From NCBI GenBank assembly GCA_045586785.1, contig JAZNBA010000043.1, positions 1-64,000 on the forward strand: a stretch of 64,000 nucleotides of DNA, given 5' to 3'. Numbering within the stretch: the first letter of the stretch is position 1; the number at the start of each line of letters is the position of its first letter. Position numbers and translations under genes: made by a program. Below are positions 8,557 to 17,664 of this stretch, piece after piece. This DNA comes from UMGS1002 sp045586785. GTDB lineage: Bacteria; Bacillota; Clostridia; Oscillospirales; CAG-272. The notes below the pieces were generated by a model. That model searched no databases. It was not told the origin of the DNA and saw nothing but the letters and a program-made list of their open reading frames with translations.

Positions 8557-10101
8557 ATGTATAAGATTGGTGAACTATCCAAGCTCTGCAACATTTCCGT
8601 GAAAGCTTTAAGATATTATGATGCCGAAGGCTTGTTAATACCAGATGTAATTGACGATTTCACAGGGTATCGTTATTATTCCGCATCCAAGTTAGCAGAT
8701 TGCTATCGTATCATCGCTCTCAAGGAACTGGGATTTTCTCTCGAAGAGATAAAGTCCCAACTTACTGCCGATGACAACAAAAAAATCATATCATCATTAA
8801 ACAACAAACTCGCAGAGCTAAAAACGCTGGTAGAAAACACCGAAAAACAGTTAAGAAGAATTGAAACAATGAAAAACAATCTGACCGAAGGAGAGCAAAA
8901 AATGTTTAACATCATAATAAGACCTGCAGACGAAATGCGTGTTGCTTTCGTTCGCAAATTCTATTCTAACAAATCTGACGCGCTAAAAGAAATAAATGAA
9001 ATAGCCGCGACACTACCTCAAACCGCTATTGGTAAAAGAAAGATCATAATTAACTATGAAATAGAGTACCGCGAAGAAGATTTCGATCTTGCTGCGTGCA
9101 TGGAACTTGTAGGAAAACTGCCTCAAAATACACCATATGAAGAAAGAAACATATCGTTTAGTAACGATGTCGCTTCGCTTATTTGTAAAGCTGACGAATT
9201 AGATGACGCTTATAAAGCAATGATCAAGTACTTTGATGAGACCAATTACAAGGTTTGCGGCGCCTATTACGAAATATACCACGATAATAATACCGTAGAG
9301 CTAAAGGTTCCGGTCGGTAATCGTATACGCGAATCAATGTATTGTGCTAACAACGATAAGCCTACGTTTGAAGATGATCCGGATGTATGCGGAAAATGGC
9401 AAATGCTAGACATTATCCCCACTCGTGAGCATTTTATATACGGAAAACCCAAATGCGGTCATTTGGCATGGTTGCAGGAAATATATTTTCTTGATGACGG
9501 AAAACCTTATTGGGCGGTTGACGGTTGGTCTAAAGGATACTTATTTACATGCGGTCCCAATCCACAAACAGTCTTTATAAACAAATATACTATTGAACAT
9601 TTTGGCGAACACAAACTTATGTTTCTTAAAATGTACGATTATTGTAGTAGCGGCGCGGTAGGTAAAGGAGCCCCCGAAATTTGGGTATATGAAAAAGTTG
9701 ATGATAGGCACTATACCTCCAAGGAAGATTTACGACGATGTGACAATATTGATTACCCTTTCATTAACGATGAATCAGTTCTTGGTGCCTGGGAATCAAG
9801 AGACTTTGTTATCAACAAGGAAGATTTTGATCACACAAAACAATATTGGCCCGAAGATGATCTTTTTGCTCGGCAAATAGAGTTTAAAGATAATGGAGTA
9901 TTTGTTTTCACAAACAGAGATTCTACAAACAACACGGTCTCTACTTGGACAAAAGGTCTGATATTAAATAAAGTAGAAAGAACCGCTTCTGCTTATGAAA
10001 TAAAAATAATTGACGGAAAAGAATACTTATTCATGCAATGGAAAAGCGGTGACTATTCTTTTGGTGGTGGTCGTATATATTGGTATATATTCACGCGCTA
10101 A
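8557..10101 (+). CDS. MerR family transcriptional regulator with a long effector region
   Basis: 514 residues. The N-terminus is a MerR winged helix-turn-helix (IGELSKLCNISVKALRYYD, residues 4-22) followed by a dimerisation coiled coil to about residue 110. Residues about 125-270 resemble a GyrI/effector-binding domain (REEDFDLAACMELVGKLP). The rest, about 285-514, is unusual: two stretches beginning CGKWQMLDIIP and LGAWESRDFVI look like two copies of a lipocalin-like beta-barrel of roughly 110 residues. GAAAGGAATTG precedes the ATG. Related multidomain MerR proteins sense small hydrophobic ligands; the ligand here is unknown. The neighbouring solute-binding protein has its own promoter and may be unrelated. 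Confidence 0.85.
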   Translation: MYKIGELSKLCNISVKALRYYDAEGLLIPDVIDDFTGYRYYSASKLADCYRIIALKELGFSLEEIKSQLTADDNKKIISSLNNKLAELKTLVENTEKQLRRIETMKNNLTEGEQKMFNIIIRPADEMRVAFVRKFYSNKSDALKEINEIAATLPQTAIGKRKIIINYEIEYREEDFDLAACMELVGKLPQNTPYEERNISFSNDVASLICKADELDDAYKAMIKYFDETNYKVCGAYYEIYHDNNTVELKVPVGNRIRESMYCANNDKPTFEDDPDVCGKWQMLDIIPTREHFIYGKPKCGHLAWLQEIYFLDDGKPYWAVDGWSKGYLFTCGPNPQTVFINKYTIEHFGEHKLMFLKMYDYCSSGAVGKGAPEIWVYEKVDDRHYTSKEDLRRCDNIDYPFINDESVLGAWESRDFVINKEDFDHTKQYWPEDDLFARQIEFKDNGVFVFTNRDSTNNTVSTWTKGLILNKVERTASAYEIKIIDGKEYLFMQWKSGDYSFGGGRIYWYIFTR

Positions 10102-10176
10102 CACTACCCTCCAAAAGGCAGAAAATTATCAATCGTTTTACAAATTACAAAATGTCAATAAATAGTAAACAACACC

Positions 10177-10206
10177 TTGACAAAAGGAAGTAAAATCAAG
10201 TATAAT
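10177..10206 (+). promoter_or_regulatory. Sigma-A-type promoter of the solute-binding protein gene
   Basis: TTGACA (10177-10182) and TATAAT (10201-10206) with an 18-nt spacer, both exact consensus hexamers, about 50 nt before the ATG at 10256. Confidence 0.8.
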
Positions 10207-10255
10207 TAAAGAAACGCTATGAACAGCGAAATCAACATAATGAAAGGAAAATACT

Positions 10256-11803
10256 ATGAATAGCAAATTCATGCGTATTATCTCTATGGCATTGGCGACG
10301 TTGATGTGTATCACAACACTTTCTGCCTGCGCATCCGGAGACGGCGATAGCAACATTGTCACTACCACGGCTACAGTCGCAGGTGACATTCTTCCCCAAG
10401 ATACCACCAAGGCCGGTGACTCCACTCCTGCAGACACTACATCTACTCCCGAAGAAACTCGCGTCACCCCAAATTTGCCAGAAGCTGATTTCAAGGGACA
10501 TAAATTCACTGTCCTGACTCGCGGTCAATCCTCCGCAACCTGGTACTCCCGTGATATTTACGCAGAAACAATCACCGGGGATGTTATCGGTGACGCCGTC
10601 TATAACCGTAACAAAAAAATTGAGGAACAGTACAACTTCGTGGTAGTTGAGCACGGTTCCAGCGATCCTGCCACTGAAGCAAAGAACAGTATCATGGCTG
10701 AGACCGATGAGTTTGATATGATATGCATCCGAATCAAGGATCACATCACTTCGTTAGTCAACTCCGGCTTCTTGTACGATCTCAATACGGTTGAACTGAT
10801 GGACCTCTCGCAACCTTACTACGATCAGCACGCTATGTCTTTCCTGTCTATCGCCAATAAACAGTTTGCTGTAACCGGTGATCTGCTGACTATGGACAAC
10901 GACGCAACTCGCTGCGCACTCTTCAACAAAGTTATGTTCAATGACCTTCAGCTCGCAGATGACCCCGCCGTCGGCGATACTCTGTACAATCTCGTCAAGG
11001 ACGGCAAATGGACGCTTGACAAACTGGAAGCCTGCTCAATTCTTGCAACCAAGGATCTCAACGGTGACAATCAGATGACCGACGAGGACCAATGGGGCAT
11101 GGCTAACGAAGTATTTAACGCGCTCGCACTCTACAATGCAGGCGGAAACGTGCTCTTCGTTAAGGATCCTGCCACCGATATTCCCTCTTATGCCGCTTAC
11201 AATGAAAAGAGCATCTCCGCTTTCCAGCGCATTATTCCTTTGGTTCGCGCAGAACATTCGAAATGGTACAGTAATGCTTACACCGAGGTCCATCCATTTT
11301 TCCAGAGCGGCAGAATTCTTTTCCACTTAGCTCAACTGTGCGAAGTTACACTTTACCGTTCTATGGAAATTGACTTTGGTATCATTCCGCTTCCCAAGTA
11401 TGATGAGGTTCAGGATCGTTACTATAGCCCTGTAACTGCATACGGCTCGAATTGTATTTCTATTCCCGTCACTGCATCCGATCTCAACCGCACCGCAACC
11501 ATCATTGAAGCGCTTTCCTGCGAGTCCATGTATACTGTTACTCCCGCTTATTATGATGTTACATTAGAAAGCAAAATGCTTCGCGATGAGGAATCCGTAG
11601 AAATGCTTGACATCATTTTGAATACCACTATGTTTGAACTTGGCTACATATGGACGTGGGGCGGAATATATAGCACTATCTGCAATTCCGTAACAAGTGA
11701 CGATACCAATATTGCATCGAAACTCAAGGCAACGGAAAGAGCTTGCACTCGTGGCATCGAAGCAACTCTTAATGCCATCGAAGAAGCTACCGGAAAACAA
11801 TAA
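10256..11803 (+). CDS. Extracellular solute-binding lipoprotein (ABC transporter family 1-like)
   Basis: 515 residues. A signal peptide ends in the lipobox LSAC (Cys at about 24), followed by a Thr/Asp/Ser-rich linker to about residue 75 that would hold the protein off the membrane. The remainder looks like a family 1 carbohydrate-type binding protein (for example DEFDMICIRIKDHITSLVNSG and DEDQWGMANEVFNALALYNAGG). GAAAGGAAAATACT supplies the ribosome binding site. No permease or ATPase gene is adjacent, so it is an orphan binding protein that must share a transporter encoded elsewhere or act as a sensor. The ligand is probably a sugar or oligosaccharide by family, not shown directly. Confidence 0.82.
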   Translation: MNSKFMRIISMALATLMCITTLSACASGDGDSNIVTTTATVAGDILPQDTTKAGDSTPADTTSTPEETRVTPNLPEADFKGHKFTVLTRGQSSATWYSRDIYAETITGDVIGDAVYNRNKKIEEQYNFVVVEHGSSDPATEAKNSIMAETDEFDMICIRIKDHITSLVNSGFLYDLNTVELMDLSQPYYDQHAMSFLSIANKQFAVTGDLLTMDNDATRCALFNKVMFNDLQLADDPAVGDTLYNLVKDGKWTLDKLEACSILATKDLNGDNQMTDEDQWGMANEVFNALALYNAGGNVLFVKDPATDIPSYAAYNEKSISAFQRIIPLVRAEHSKWYSNAYTEVHPFFQSGRILFHLAQLCEVTLYRSMEIDFGIIPLPKYDEVQDRYYSPVTAYGSNCISIPVTASDLNRTATIIEALSCESMYTVTPAYYDVTLESKMLRDEESVEMLDIILNTTMFELGYIWTWGGIYSTICNSVTSDDTNIASKLKATERACTRGIEATLNAIEEATGKQ

Positions 11804-11847
11804 ATATATTTATCAATGCGTCCTCCATTTTTGTGATCTTGTTTTAC

Positions 11848-11941
11848 AGTCAATGGTATGGCTAAAAACAAACACCGACAAGGCAAACAAATGTTGCTTT
11901 GTCGGTGTTCTTTGTTATTTTATAATTTGCTTAATAATGAG
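11848..11941 (-). repeat. Dispersed hairpin repeat, copy 1 (terminator-like)
   Basis: About 94 bp, nearly identical in its core to 31768-31862. The core is a 16-bp stem (arms 11871-11886 and 11894-11909, one G-U pair, 7-nt loop). On the minus strand the stem is followed by TGTTTTTAG, so it can terminate the glycosidase operon ending at 11960. On the plus strand it follows the solute-binding protein gene and runs into CTTTGTTATTTTAT, so it may work in both directions. A weaker second hairpin flanks it at about 11918-11935. Confidence 0.8.
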
Positions 11942-11959
11942 AAGTACAATGTTTTTCGT

Positions 11960-13414
11960 TTAAATCAAGTTACTGTTTTTTATTCTATAAAGTGTAAATG
12001 CATCCTTTTCGAGCGCAAAACAATGCTTAAAAATTCCGCTCTTATCAACTTTATGAAAAGCGTCTGATGTCTTCTCGATTGACTTTCCATTGCATCTTTT
12101 AGCATTGGTAACACAGTTATTAAAATGCGAATCGCAAAGATATCTTGTGATTACATAATCTCCTGCAGGCATGCATGAAATTTCAAGCTCACCGACAACA
12201 GTTTCACCAGATGGATTCGCAATCAGAACATCAATTACATCATCTTCTTCGACAGCAACGGCACAATATTCACTGTCTCGCGCATACGCTTCTTCAACCT
12301 TCACTCCAAGTCGCTCGCCGCTAAGATCGTGAAGCATCTTGATCGCAACGCCGTTTGGTGTCATAGCATAACTTCCGTCTTCTCGAAGAAGGAACTGTGT
12401 ATACGAGATTTGAAGCTCTGGATTATGGAATGTACACCATGGAAATGGATAAATATCAGGGAAATACGAGCATCCGAATGCTAACAAATATGTAATGATA
12501 CCCGCAGCGTTATAAAGGGAGTCTCCATCTATTCCCGTAGTACGCGCACGACCAAGTTCATTTAAAAAAATCTTTTTTCTCGGCAAACCAAAATCAACAA
12601 GCATTTCATTGTGAAGCTTCAAAAGATGGCGAATTTTACCGACAGCTGAAAGGCGCGCAACATCTAGATTATGCTTTTTTATTAACTCAATTGTTGAGGA
12701 CGTTTCATAGTGGTGATAAGAGTAAAAATCCATCTCTACTCCCTCATTCTTAAGTCTTTCGACGACCTCGCGCATCATATCCCAGACTGCTAGCGGCTTC
12801 GCCGCCGCAAAACCCCCAAGCTCAAGAGGAATGGCGTATGAATACTTTTCATTGAGCCTTTTGATCGCGCGGTATGCGCAAATATAAATCTTTGAATATT
12901 CCTCAGCATTCAGACCGCCGAAAGATCGGATATCGATCTCATTACAACATTCTATATAGCGAATGTTTGGCGCAAGTTGCTTACAATATTCAACAGCATT
13001 CTCAAATATTTTTTCGTATTCATCGAATGTTATTACTCCATCCGAAACCTCACGTTCAAAACGACGGACATTGAGAAGAAGTTCATCTGCTTCTTTGGCA
13101 TGAGAGGTGAGGTATGCTTTAAATCGTGTTCCAGATGGTGCGGGAACTATATTTTTCCAATCATATGGATAATGTAAATCTTCTACCGGATAATGCGTAA
13201 CGCCAATATCGTAGTCGGGATAGAAGGTTCCCGTGCGATAGTCAAAATATTCGTCAAGGGTGATCCAAGTACGCATAATCTCAGCCCTACCTATTTCCTT
13301 TGCCATATAGGTCGGAAAATCTTCCGGCGGTGAATAACGTAGAGTGCTATTCTGCCACTTGGTTGGGTCAATATATCTTCCGAGTTTTTCGGTTCTGTTT
13401 ACACAAATTTTCAT
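11960..13414 (-). CDS. Glycoside hydrolase, clan GH-A fold (GH39-like)
   Basis: 484 residues without a signal peptide, so probably cytoplasmic. The likely acid/base Glu is in YIECCNEID and the likely nucleophile in KIFLNELGR, the two strand-end glutamates of a (beta/alpha)8 retaining glycosidase. The last ~130 residues look like the beta-sandwich found after the barrel in GH39/GH51-type enzymes. It is the last gene of a five-gene operon, 3 nt after the SDR gene, with AAAGGAATAAATT before the ATG. Substrate is not predictable from sequence; the operon suggests an intracellular oligosaccharide containing a sugar acid or a rare sugar. Confidence 0.7.
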   Translation of the reverse strand: MKICVNRTEKLGRYIDPTKWQNSTLRYSPPEDFPTYMAKEIGRAEIMRTWITLDEYFDYRTGTFYPDYDIGVTHYPVEDLHYPYDWKNIVPAPSGTRFKAYLTSHAKEADELLLNVRRFEREVSDGVITFDEYEKIFENAVEYCKQLAPNIRYIECCNEIDIRSFGGLNAEEYSKIYICAYRAIKRLNEKYSYAIPLELGGFAAAKPLAVWDMMREVVERLKNEGVEMDFYSYHHYETSSTIELIKKHNLDVARLSAVGKIRHLLKLHNEMLVDFGLPRKKIFLNELGRARTTGIDGDSLYNAAGIITYLLAFGCSYFPDIYPFPWCTFHNPELQISYTQFLLREDGSYAMTPNGVAIKMLHDLSGERLGVKVEEAYARDSEYCAVAVEEDDVIDVLIANPSGETVVGELEISCMPAGDYVITRYLCDSHFNNCVTNAKRCNGKSIEKTSDAFHKVDKSGIFKHCFALEKDAFTLYRIKNSNLI

Positions 13415-13417
13415 AAT

Positions 13418-14197
13418 TTATTCCTTTGGAATTATAGGATAAAGTTGAACTGTATTTCCACCATCAACTACCAATTCCGCACCGGTAGTATTGCGAGCGT
13501 ATGCGGCAAAATAATAAACCGCATCGGCTATGTCTTCTCCAATAGCTACATCGCCTATAGGAGTAAATCTTGACGGCACATTTTTATAAAACTCGGGATT
13601 TTTCTTCCATCGATCCGTTCTTATCATTCCTGGCAAGACGGCATTGACACGAATATTATATTTTCCAAGATCTATCGCAAGTGCGCGCATAAGTCCTAAC
13701 TGCCCGCCTTTAGACGTAACATATGCCACACGGTCAGGAATAGCTCGGTATGCGGTGTTTGAATTTACAAAAACAATATTACCACCGCCATTTTGCTTCA
13801 TTCTTTTAGCCGCACATTCCGAAAGGCAGTAATTCCACACAACATTGGTGTTGATGACCCGCATAAAATCGGTGAGCGGATTTTCAAATATTTTTTGGTC
13901 AAGACCTTGATCTGCCGCATTAAGCACGAGGGTCTCGGCAAAGATTCCGCGAGCATCCATATCTGCGAACATCTTTTCTACAGCTTCCTCATCAACAGTT
14001 CGTGCATCTATCAAAGAATCTATATTATATCCAATGATCTGAACGTCATTGAATTTTGCTCTGTATTCCCTTTCCTTGGCATACACCTTTTCGGCATCTC
14101 TGCCGGTGAAAATAACATTGTATCCTTCTGATGCAAATTTTTCAACTATTGCAACTCCCGTATTTATACAAGCGCCTGTTATAAGTACCGCTTTCAT
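13418..14197 (-). CDS. Short-chain dehydrogenase/reductase
   Basis: 259 residues. The Rossmann motif is ITGACINTG near the N-terminus and the catalytic Tyr/Lys are in YVTSKGG, with PGMIRTDRW downstream, all typical of classical SDR enzymes that use NAD(P). I place the start at the ATG at 14197 because GAGGTG lies 4 nt upstream; an in-frame TTG at 14209 has no such site. The gene begins 8 nt after the dehydratase stop. In the operon it probably oxidises or reduces a sugar, sugar lactone or keto-sugar-acid intermediate. Confidence 0.85.
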   Translation of the reverse strand: MKAVLITGACINTGVAIVEKFASEGYNVIFTGRDAEKVYAKEREYRAKFNDVQIIGYNIDSLIDARTVDEEAVEKMFADMDARGIFAETLVLNAADQGLDQKIFENPLTDFMRVINTNVVWNYCLSECAAKRMKQNGGGNIVFVNSNTAYRAIPDRVAYVTSKGGQLGLMRALAIDLGKYNIRVNAVLPGMIRTDRWKKNPEFYKNVPSRFTPIGDVAIGEDIADAVYYFAAYARNTTGAELVVDGGNTVQLYPIIPKE

Positions 14198-14205
14198 TTT
14201 ACACC

Positions 14206-15366
14206 TCAAAAATAAAATTCTGTTTTAGCAGGTCTAATATCGGTCAGGGCACCTGTATAGTGACGCAGAGTATGCACCTGATATGGGTGCTTTTCGCATT
14301 CAGCCTCGTCTATCTCAATTCCCAATCCCGGTTTTGAAGGAATAGTTATATATCCATCTTTATATTCAAGATCTTCGTTGCATATATCCTTTCTCCATTC
14401 AACGTCACTGTACATAATTTCAAGTATCGTAAAATTAGGACAGCAAGCAGCTAACTGAAGTGTAGCGGCATTGGCAACCGGCCCCGAAGGGTTGTGAGGG
14501 GCGAACGCCATATATCGGCATTCTGCCTCGGCAGCAATCTTTTTCAGCTCCATGATTCCACCGGCATGCGAAATATCCGGCTGAATATAATCTGCCGCTG
14601 CAAGGTCGAACATTTTTCTATAATCCCAGCGTGTGTAAAGCCGTTCTCCCGCTGAAATGGCAACCGGAGACTTATCCTTGACTTGTTTCAGTGCATCCAA
14701 ATTATCAGGTGGAACTGGCTCTTCAAAGAGCATTGGACGAAATTGCTCAAGCTCTCGCGAAATCCTTACAGCGTTGGGAATATCAAAGCGCCCGTGTCCC
14801 TCAATAAGCAGATCGACACTATTTCCAACCGCCTCTCGAACCGCCCCAACACAGCGCAATGCTTTGTCGAGATCCGCATTTGAGATTTGCAAATAAGATT
14901 TACCAAATGGATCCCATTTCATAGCAGTCACGCCACGCTTGACTGCTTCTTTTGCTTTAGCGGCAAATTCCTCGGGTTCTTTTGCTCCAGAAAACCAACC
15001 GTTAACGTATATTCTGACTTTATCGTTTGCTCTGCCACCGAGAAGCTGATACACAGGCGCGCCAAGAGATTTTCCAAGAATATCCCAAAGCGCACATTCG
15101 ACAGCTGAAAGTGCACTCATAAGCACAGCACCACCTCGCCAATATGCATCGCGATAAATCTTGTGCCAATGATCCTCAATATTACGCGGATCCTTGCCCA
15201 CAAGATACTCTTTTATGTGCTCTACCGCGCCGATAAGTGCCTTTTCCTTGTACTCAAGAGTTGCCTCACCAACACCGTCTATACCGTCATCGGTATAGAC
15301 TTTTACGAACACCCAATTTGTACGAAAGCAATCGACTGCAAATGTTTTAATATCAGTAATTTTCAT
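14206..15366 (-). CDS. Enolase-superfamily sugar acid dehydratase (galactonate dehydratase-like)
   Basis: 386 residues. Mandelate racemase/muconate-lactonising family: capping domain first (GIDGVGEATLEYKEKALIGA), then the barrel with LIEGHGRFD, LFEEPVPPDN and SAGERLYTRWDY carrying the usual Mg-binding acids, DISHAGGIMELKKIA, and APHNPSGPV with the catalytic His. The GHGR/AGER/HNPSGP combination is that of D-galactonate or gluconate-type dehydratases, which convert aldonic acids to 2-keto-3-deoxy acids. The ATG overlaps the stop of the MBL gene (ATGA). The exact sugar acid cannot be read from sequence. Confidence 0.88.
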   Translation of the reverse strand: MKITDIKTFAVDCFRTNWVFVKVYTDDGIDGVGEATLEYKEKALIGAVEHIKEYLVGKDPRNIEDHWHKIYRDAYWRGGAVLMSALSAVECALWDILGKSLGAPVYQLLGGRANDKVRIYVNGWFSGAKEPEEFAAKAKEAVKRGVTAMKWDPFGKSYLQISNADLDKALRCVGAVREAVGNSVDLLIEGHGRFDIPNAVRISRELEQFRPMLFEEPVPPDNLDALKQVKDKSPVAISAGERLYTRWDYRKMFDLAAADYIQPDISHAGGIMELKKIAAEAECRYMAFAPHNPSGPVANAATLQLAACCPNFTILEIMYSDVEWRKDICNEDLEYKDGYITIPSKPGLGIEIDEAECEKHPYQVHTLRHYTGALTDIRPAKTEFYF

Positions 15367-16049
15367 TGTAATTCTATTTCCTCATAAATTTTCGGTATTA
15401 CTCTATTTTCGGCTTCAAACATTTCGGGGGATATGTCGTCAAAAAGTCCAAAATGTAACGGAACTGCTTTTATCGCGCCAACTGTTGCTGAAAAACGCAC
15501 AGCATCTATAGCGTTCATATTATTACCAACTCCATTTATGGGTAAGAACACCGCATAAATATCTTTGGGAATATCCTCAAAGATCTCTTTACTGTATAAA
15601 GTATCTCCGGTTATATAATATTTTTTATTCTCTATCAGATCTTCAATTATAACACCTATAGCATAAGGATCACTGTGCACTGCGCGAACTGCAATAAAGC
15701 GGAAATCTCCCACCGTCCACTCACAAAAGCGATTAAATTGCACATAATTATGTGCTCCCCCGTATTTTCTAACGTTTTCCCAAACTGAAGTGGGGCTTAA
15801 CACCGTCATTTTCTTTTCTGATCTTTCAAGAAAGCGAGGCGCCGTTTCAGGATCAAAGTGATCAATATGATCATGTGTAAAAATCATAATATCCGGAGAA
15901 ATATTGAAAAATATTTCGTTTATAGGCATACGGCGCCAATTTGCAGGTTGCACCTTTTCTACATAATTTGACAAGTATGGATCGATCATGACGGAAGTTT
16001 CTCCACGCTCAAAGAGAAGACCCGCTTGTCCCAGCCAAGTAATTTTCAT
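15363..16049 (-). CDS. MBL-fold metallohydrolase (UlaG/lactonase-like)
   Basis: 228 residues. The metal site HDHIDHFD follows DIMIFT, and further ligands appear in AVHSDPYAIGV, TGDTLYSKE and PLHFGLFDD. This is the UlaG-like branch of the metallo-beta-lactamase superfamily, which includes L-ascorbate-6-phosphate lactonase. In this operon, upstream of an aldonate dehydratase, a sugar-lactone hydrolase is a reasonable inference. Start at ATG 16049, 68 nt after the glycosidase; translationally coupled to the dehydratase. Confidence 0.82.
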   Translation of the reverse strand: MKITWLGQAGLLFERGETSVMIDPYLSNYVEKVQPANWRRMPINEIFFNISPDIMIFTHDHIDHFDPETAPRFLERSEKKMTVLSPTSVWENVRKYGGAHNYVQFNRFCEWTVGDFRFIAVRAVHSDPYAIGVIIEDLIENKKYYITGDTLYSKEIFEDIPKDIYAVFLPINGVGNNMNAIDAVRFSATVGAIKAVPLHFGLFDDISPEMFEAENRVIPKIYEEIELQ

Positions 16050-16117
16050 AATTCATACTCCTGTTTTAAGTTTGGACCAAGTTATTTATCGGCTAAAGGC
16101 AACAACTAACATCTGTT

Positions 16118-17542
16118 TTATTTCATCAAAATTGCCAACGGGACATCAAGCAGCGGCAGGTTTTTAAGTCTTACAATATCATTGCCAACATCCTCTATCA
16201 TATCCTCGCGCATGGTGTAGATCGTGCCATTTCGGAGATCACAGAGGCGGATGTCCTCGCGTTTTTGCCCACATATAGCAAAGGATATTGTGCCCTCATA
16301 TGTCATGGTAAGTACAGGCGTTGCGTTCCAATATACAAGTGCGTGACTTCCGTCGTCAAGCTTAAAACCATATATTTTAGCCTGCTCATCAGCCTCTGTC
16401 GCATTGATGCGGCGCGAAGGATTATAAGCACGGTAATAAGGAATATTAGCGCGCTCTACATTTCCTTTGAAAAGCGATGCGATAGTCTGCAGTGCATAAT
16501 ATGAGGGCTTAGGCGTATATTCTCCGGTAGCAACACCGTTATCGTCAAAATCAGCCCCGAGAACACCAAAATATCCGAAATCAAGATAGGTCGACTTATC
16601 ACCAACAACTCCATTAAGCGCCTCAATCATATCCATAGTCGAAAAATAAGAGGTAAACTCAACTCCGCAATGAAGATCAGTAACAAGTGTTCGAAGCAAG
16701 ATTTTCATCTGCTTTTCGGGCGTCCAAGCAAATCCCTTAACTGCGCCATTGCCGTCGCTTCTCGACTGCGCACCGCCCTCACCTTGAATCAGTCCTATGC
16801 TTGGATCATACATATCAACAAGCGCGCGAAGGGCACGTATCACATCTTCTCTCTGCCAATCAGAAGCGGAATATAAGTGGAAAGAGATATAATCAATATG
16901 CTCTGCCATTCCCTCGCGAAGTGCAGTATTTACGAAGTAAGGAGCCCTGGTATGTGCCAGTGCAAAGCCAACGACCTTGGCATTGGGATCGACCGCCTTG
17001 ATTGCCTTTGAAGTATCTATCGAGAACTCAGCGTATTCCTTGGCATTTTGCCCAAGGTCGTAATCCGCTTTTGTTTCCTCAAAATAATGCTTCCAACCAA
17101 GCTCAGGCTCATTCCATATTTCCCAAAGATTTACCCGCCCTTTGAAATGTTCAGTAATCGCTGTAACATAATTTATCCAACCTATGCGGGCATCCTTTCC
17201 AAGAGGAGGACACTTGACTGCCCCAAAGATTCTACCTGCGAAATCAGTATAAATTGGATTGCCATAGCAAAGACATATCCATGGTTCCATTCCGCGCAAG
17301 AGAAGGTTATTCACGATCTTATCTAACCATTCAAAATCGTAAACTCCGCGTTCGCGTTCAGTCTTCATCCATCCCGACTGAATTCTAACCTTTTTGACTC
17401 CAATAGCTGCGACCTTGTCATATGCCTTTTCGGGATCGAAAACATCCCGGTCAAGCTTTTCAAAACCTATCCCCAAACGAGAAAACTCAATATTCTTTGC
17501 ATTATAAAAAAGTATTTTTCCTTCATATATTAATCTTTCCAT
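16118..17542 (-). CDS. GH39-like glycoside hydrolase (beta-xylosidase family)
   Basis: 474 residues. FSRLGIGFEKLDRDVFDPEK and VKKVRIQSGWMKTERERG at the N-terminus, then WEIWNEPELGWK with the acid/base Glu and LIQGEGGAQS with the probable nucleophile, the pattern of GH39 enzymes (beta-xylosidase, alpha-iduronidase and relatives). No signal peptide, so it acts on imported oligosaccharides. It is the first gene of the operon and lies divergent from the AraC regulator. The shared 122-bp intergenic region is the likely control point. Confidence 0.78.
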   Translation of the reverse strand: MERLIYEGKILFYNAKNIEFSRLGIGFEKLDRDVFDPEKAYDKVAAIGVKKVRIQSGWMKTERERGVYDFEWLDKIVNNLLLRGMEPWICLCYGNPIYTDFAGRIFGAVKCPPLGKDARIGWINYVTAITEHFKGRVNLWEIWNEPELGWKHYFEETKADYDLGQNAKEYAEFSIDTSKAIKAVDPNAKVVGFALAHTRAPYFVNTALREGMAEHIDYISFHLYSASDWQREDVIRALRALVDMYDPSIGLIQGEGGAQSRSDGNGAVKGFAWTPEKQMKILLRTLVTDLHCGVEFTSYFSTMDMIEALNGVVGDKSTYLDFGYFGVLGADFDDNGVATGEYTPKPSYYALQTIASLFKGNVERANIPYYRAYNPSRRINATEADEQAKIYGFKLDDGSHALVYWNATPVLTMTYEGTISFAICGQKREDIRLCDLRNGTIYTMREDMIEDVGNDIVRLKNLPLLDVPLAILMK

Positions 17543-17567
17543 AAAAAACTCCTCAATAATATATTTA

Positions 17568-17596
17568 TTGACATCCTGTGTTTTTTATTATATAAT
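17568..17596 (+). promoter_or_regulatory. Consensus promoter of the araC-type gene
   Basis: TTGACA (17568-17573), 17-nt spacer, TATAAT (17591-17596). It lies in the divergent region between the glycosidase operon and the regulator. No equally good minus-strand promoter is visible, consistent with an operon that needs its activator. Confidence 0.75.
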
Positions 17597-17664
17597 ATTT
17601 CTTGCTCACATTATATATAAATATTGCCTTTTTTATTAGAAATCTTATCTTTTCGGAGTTAAAA

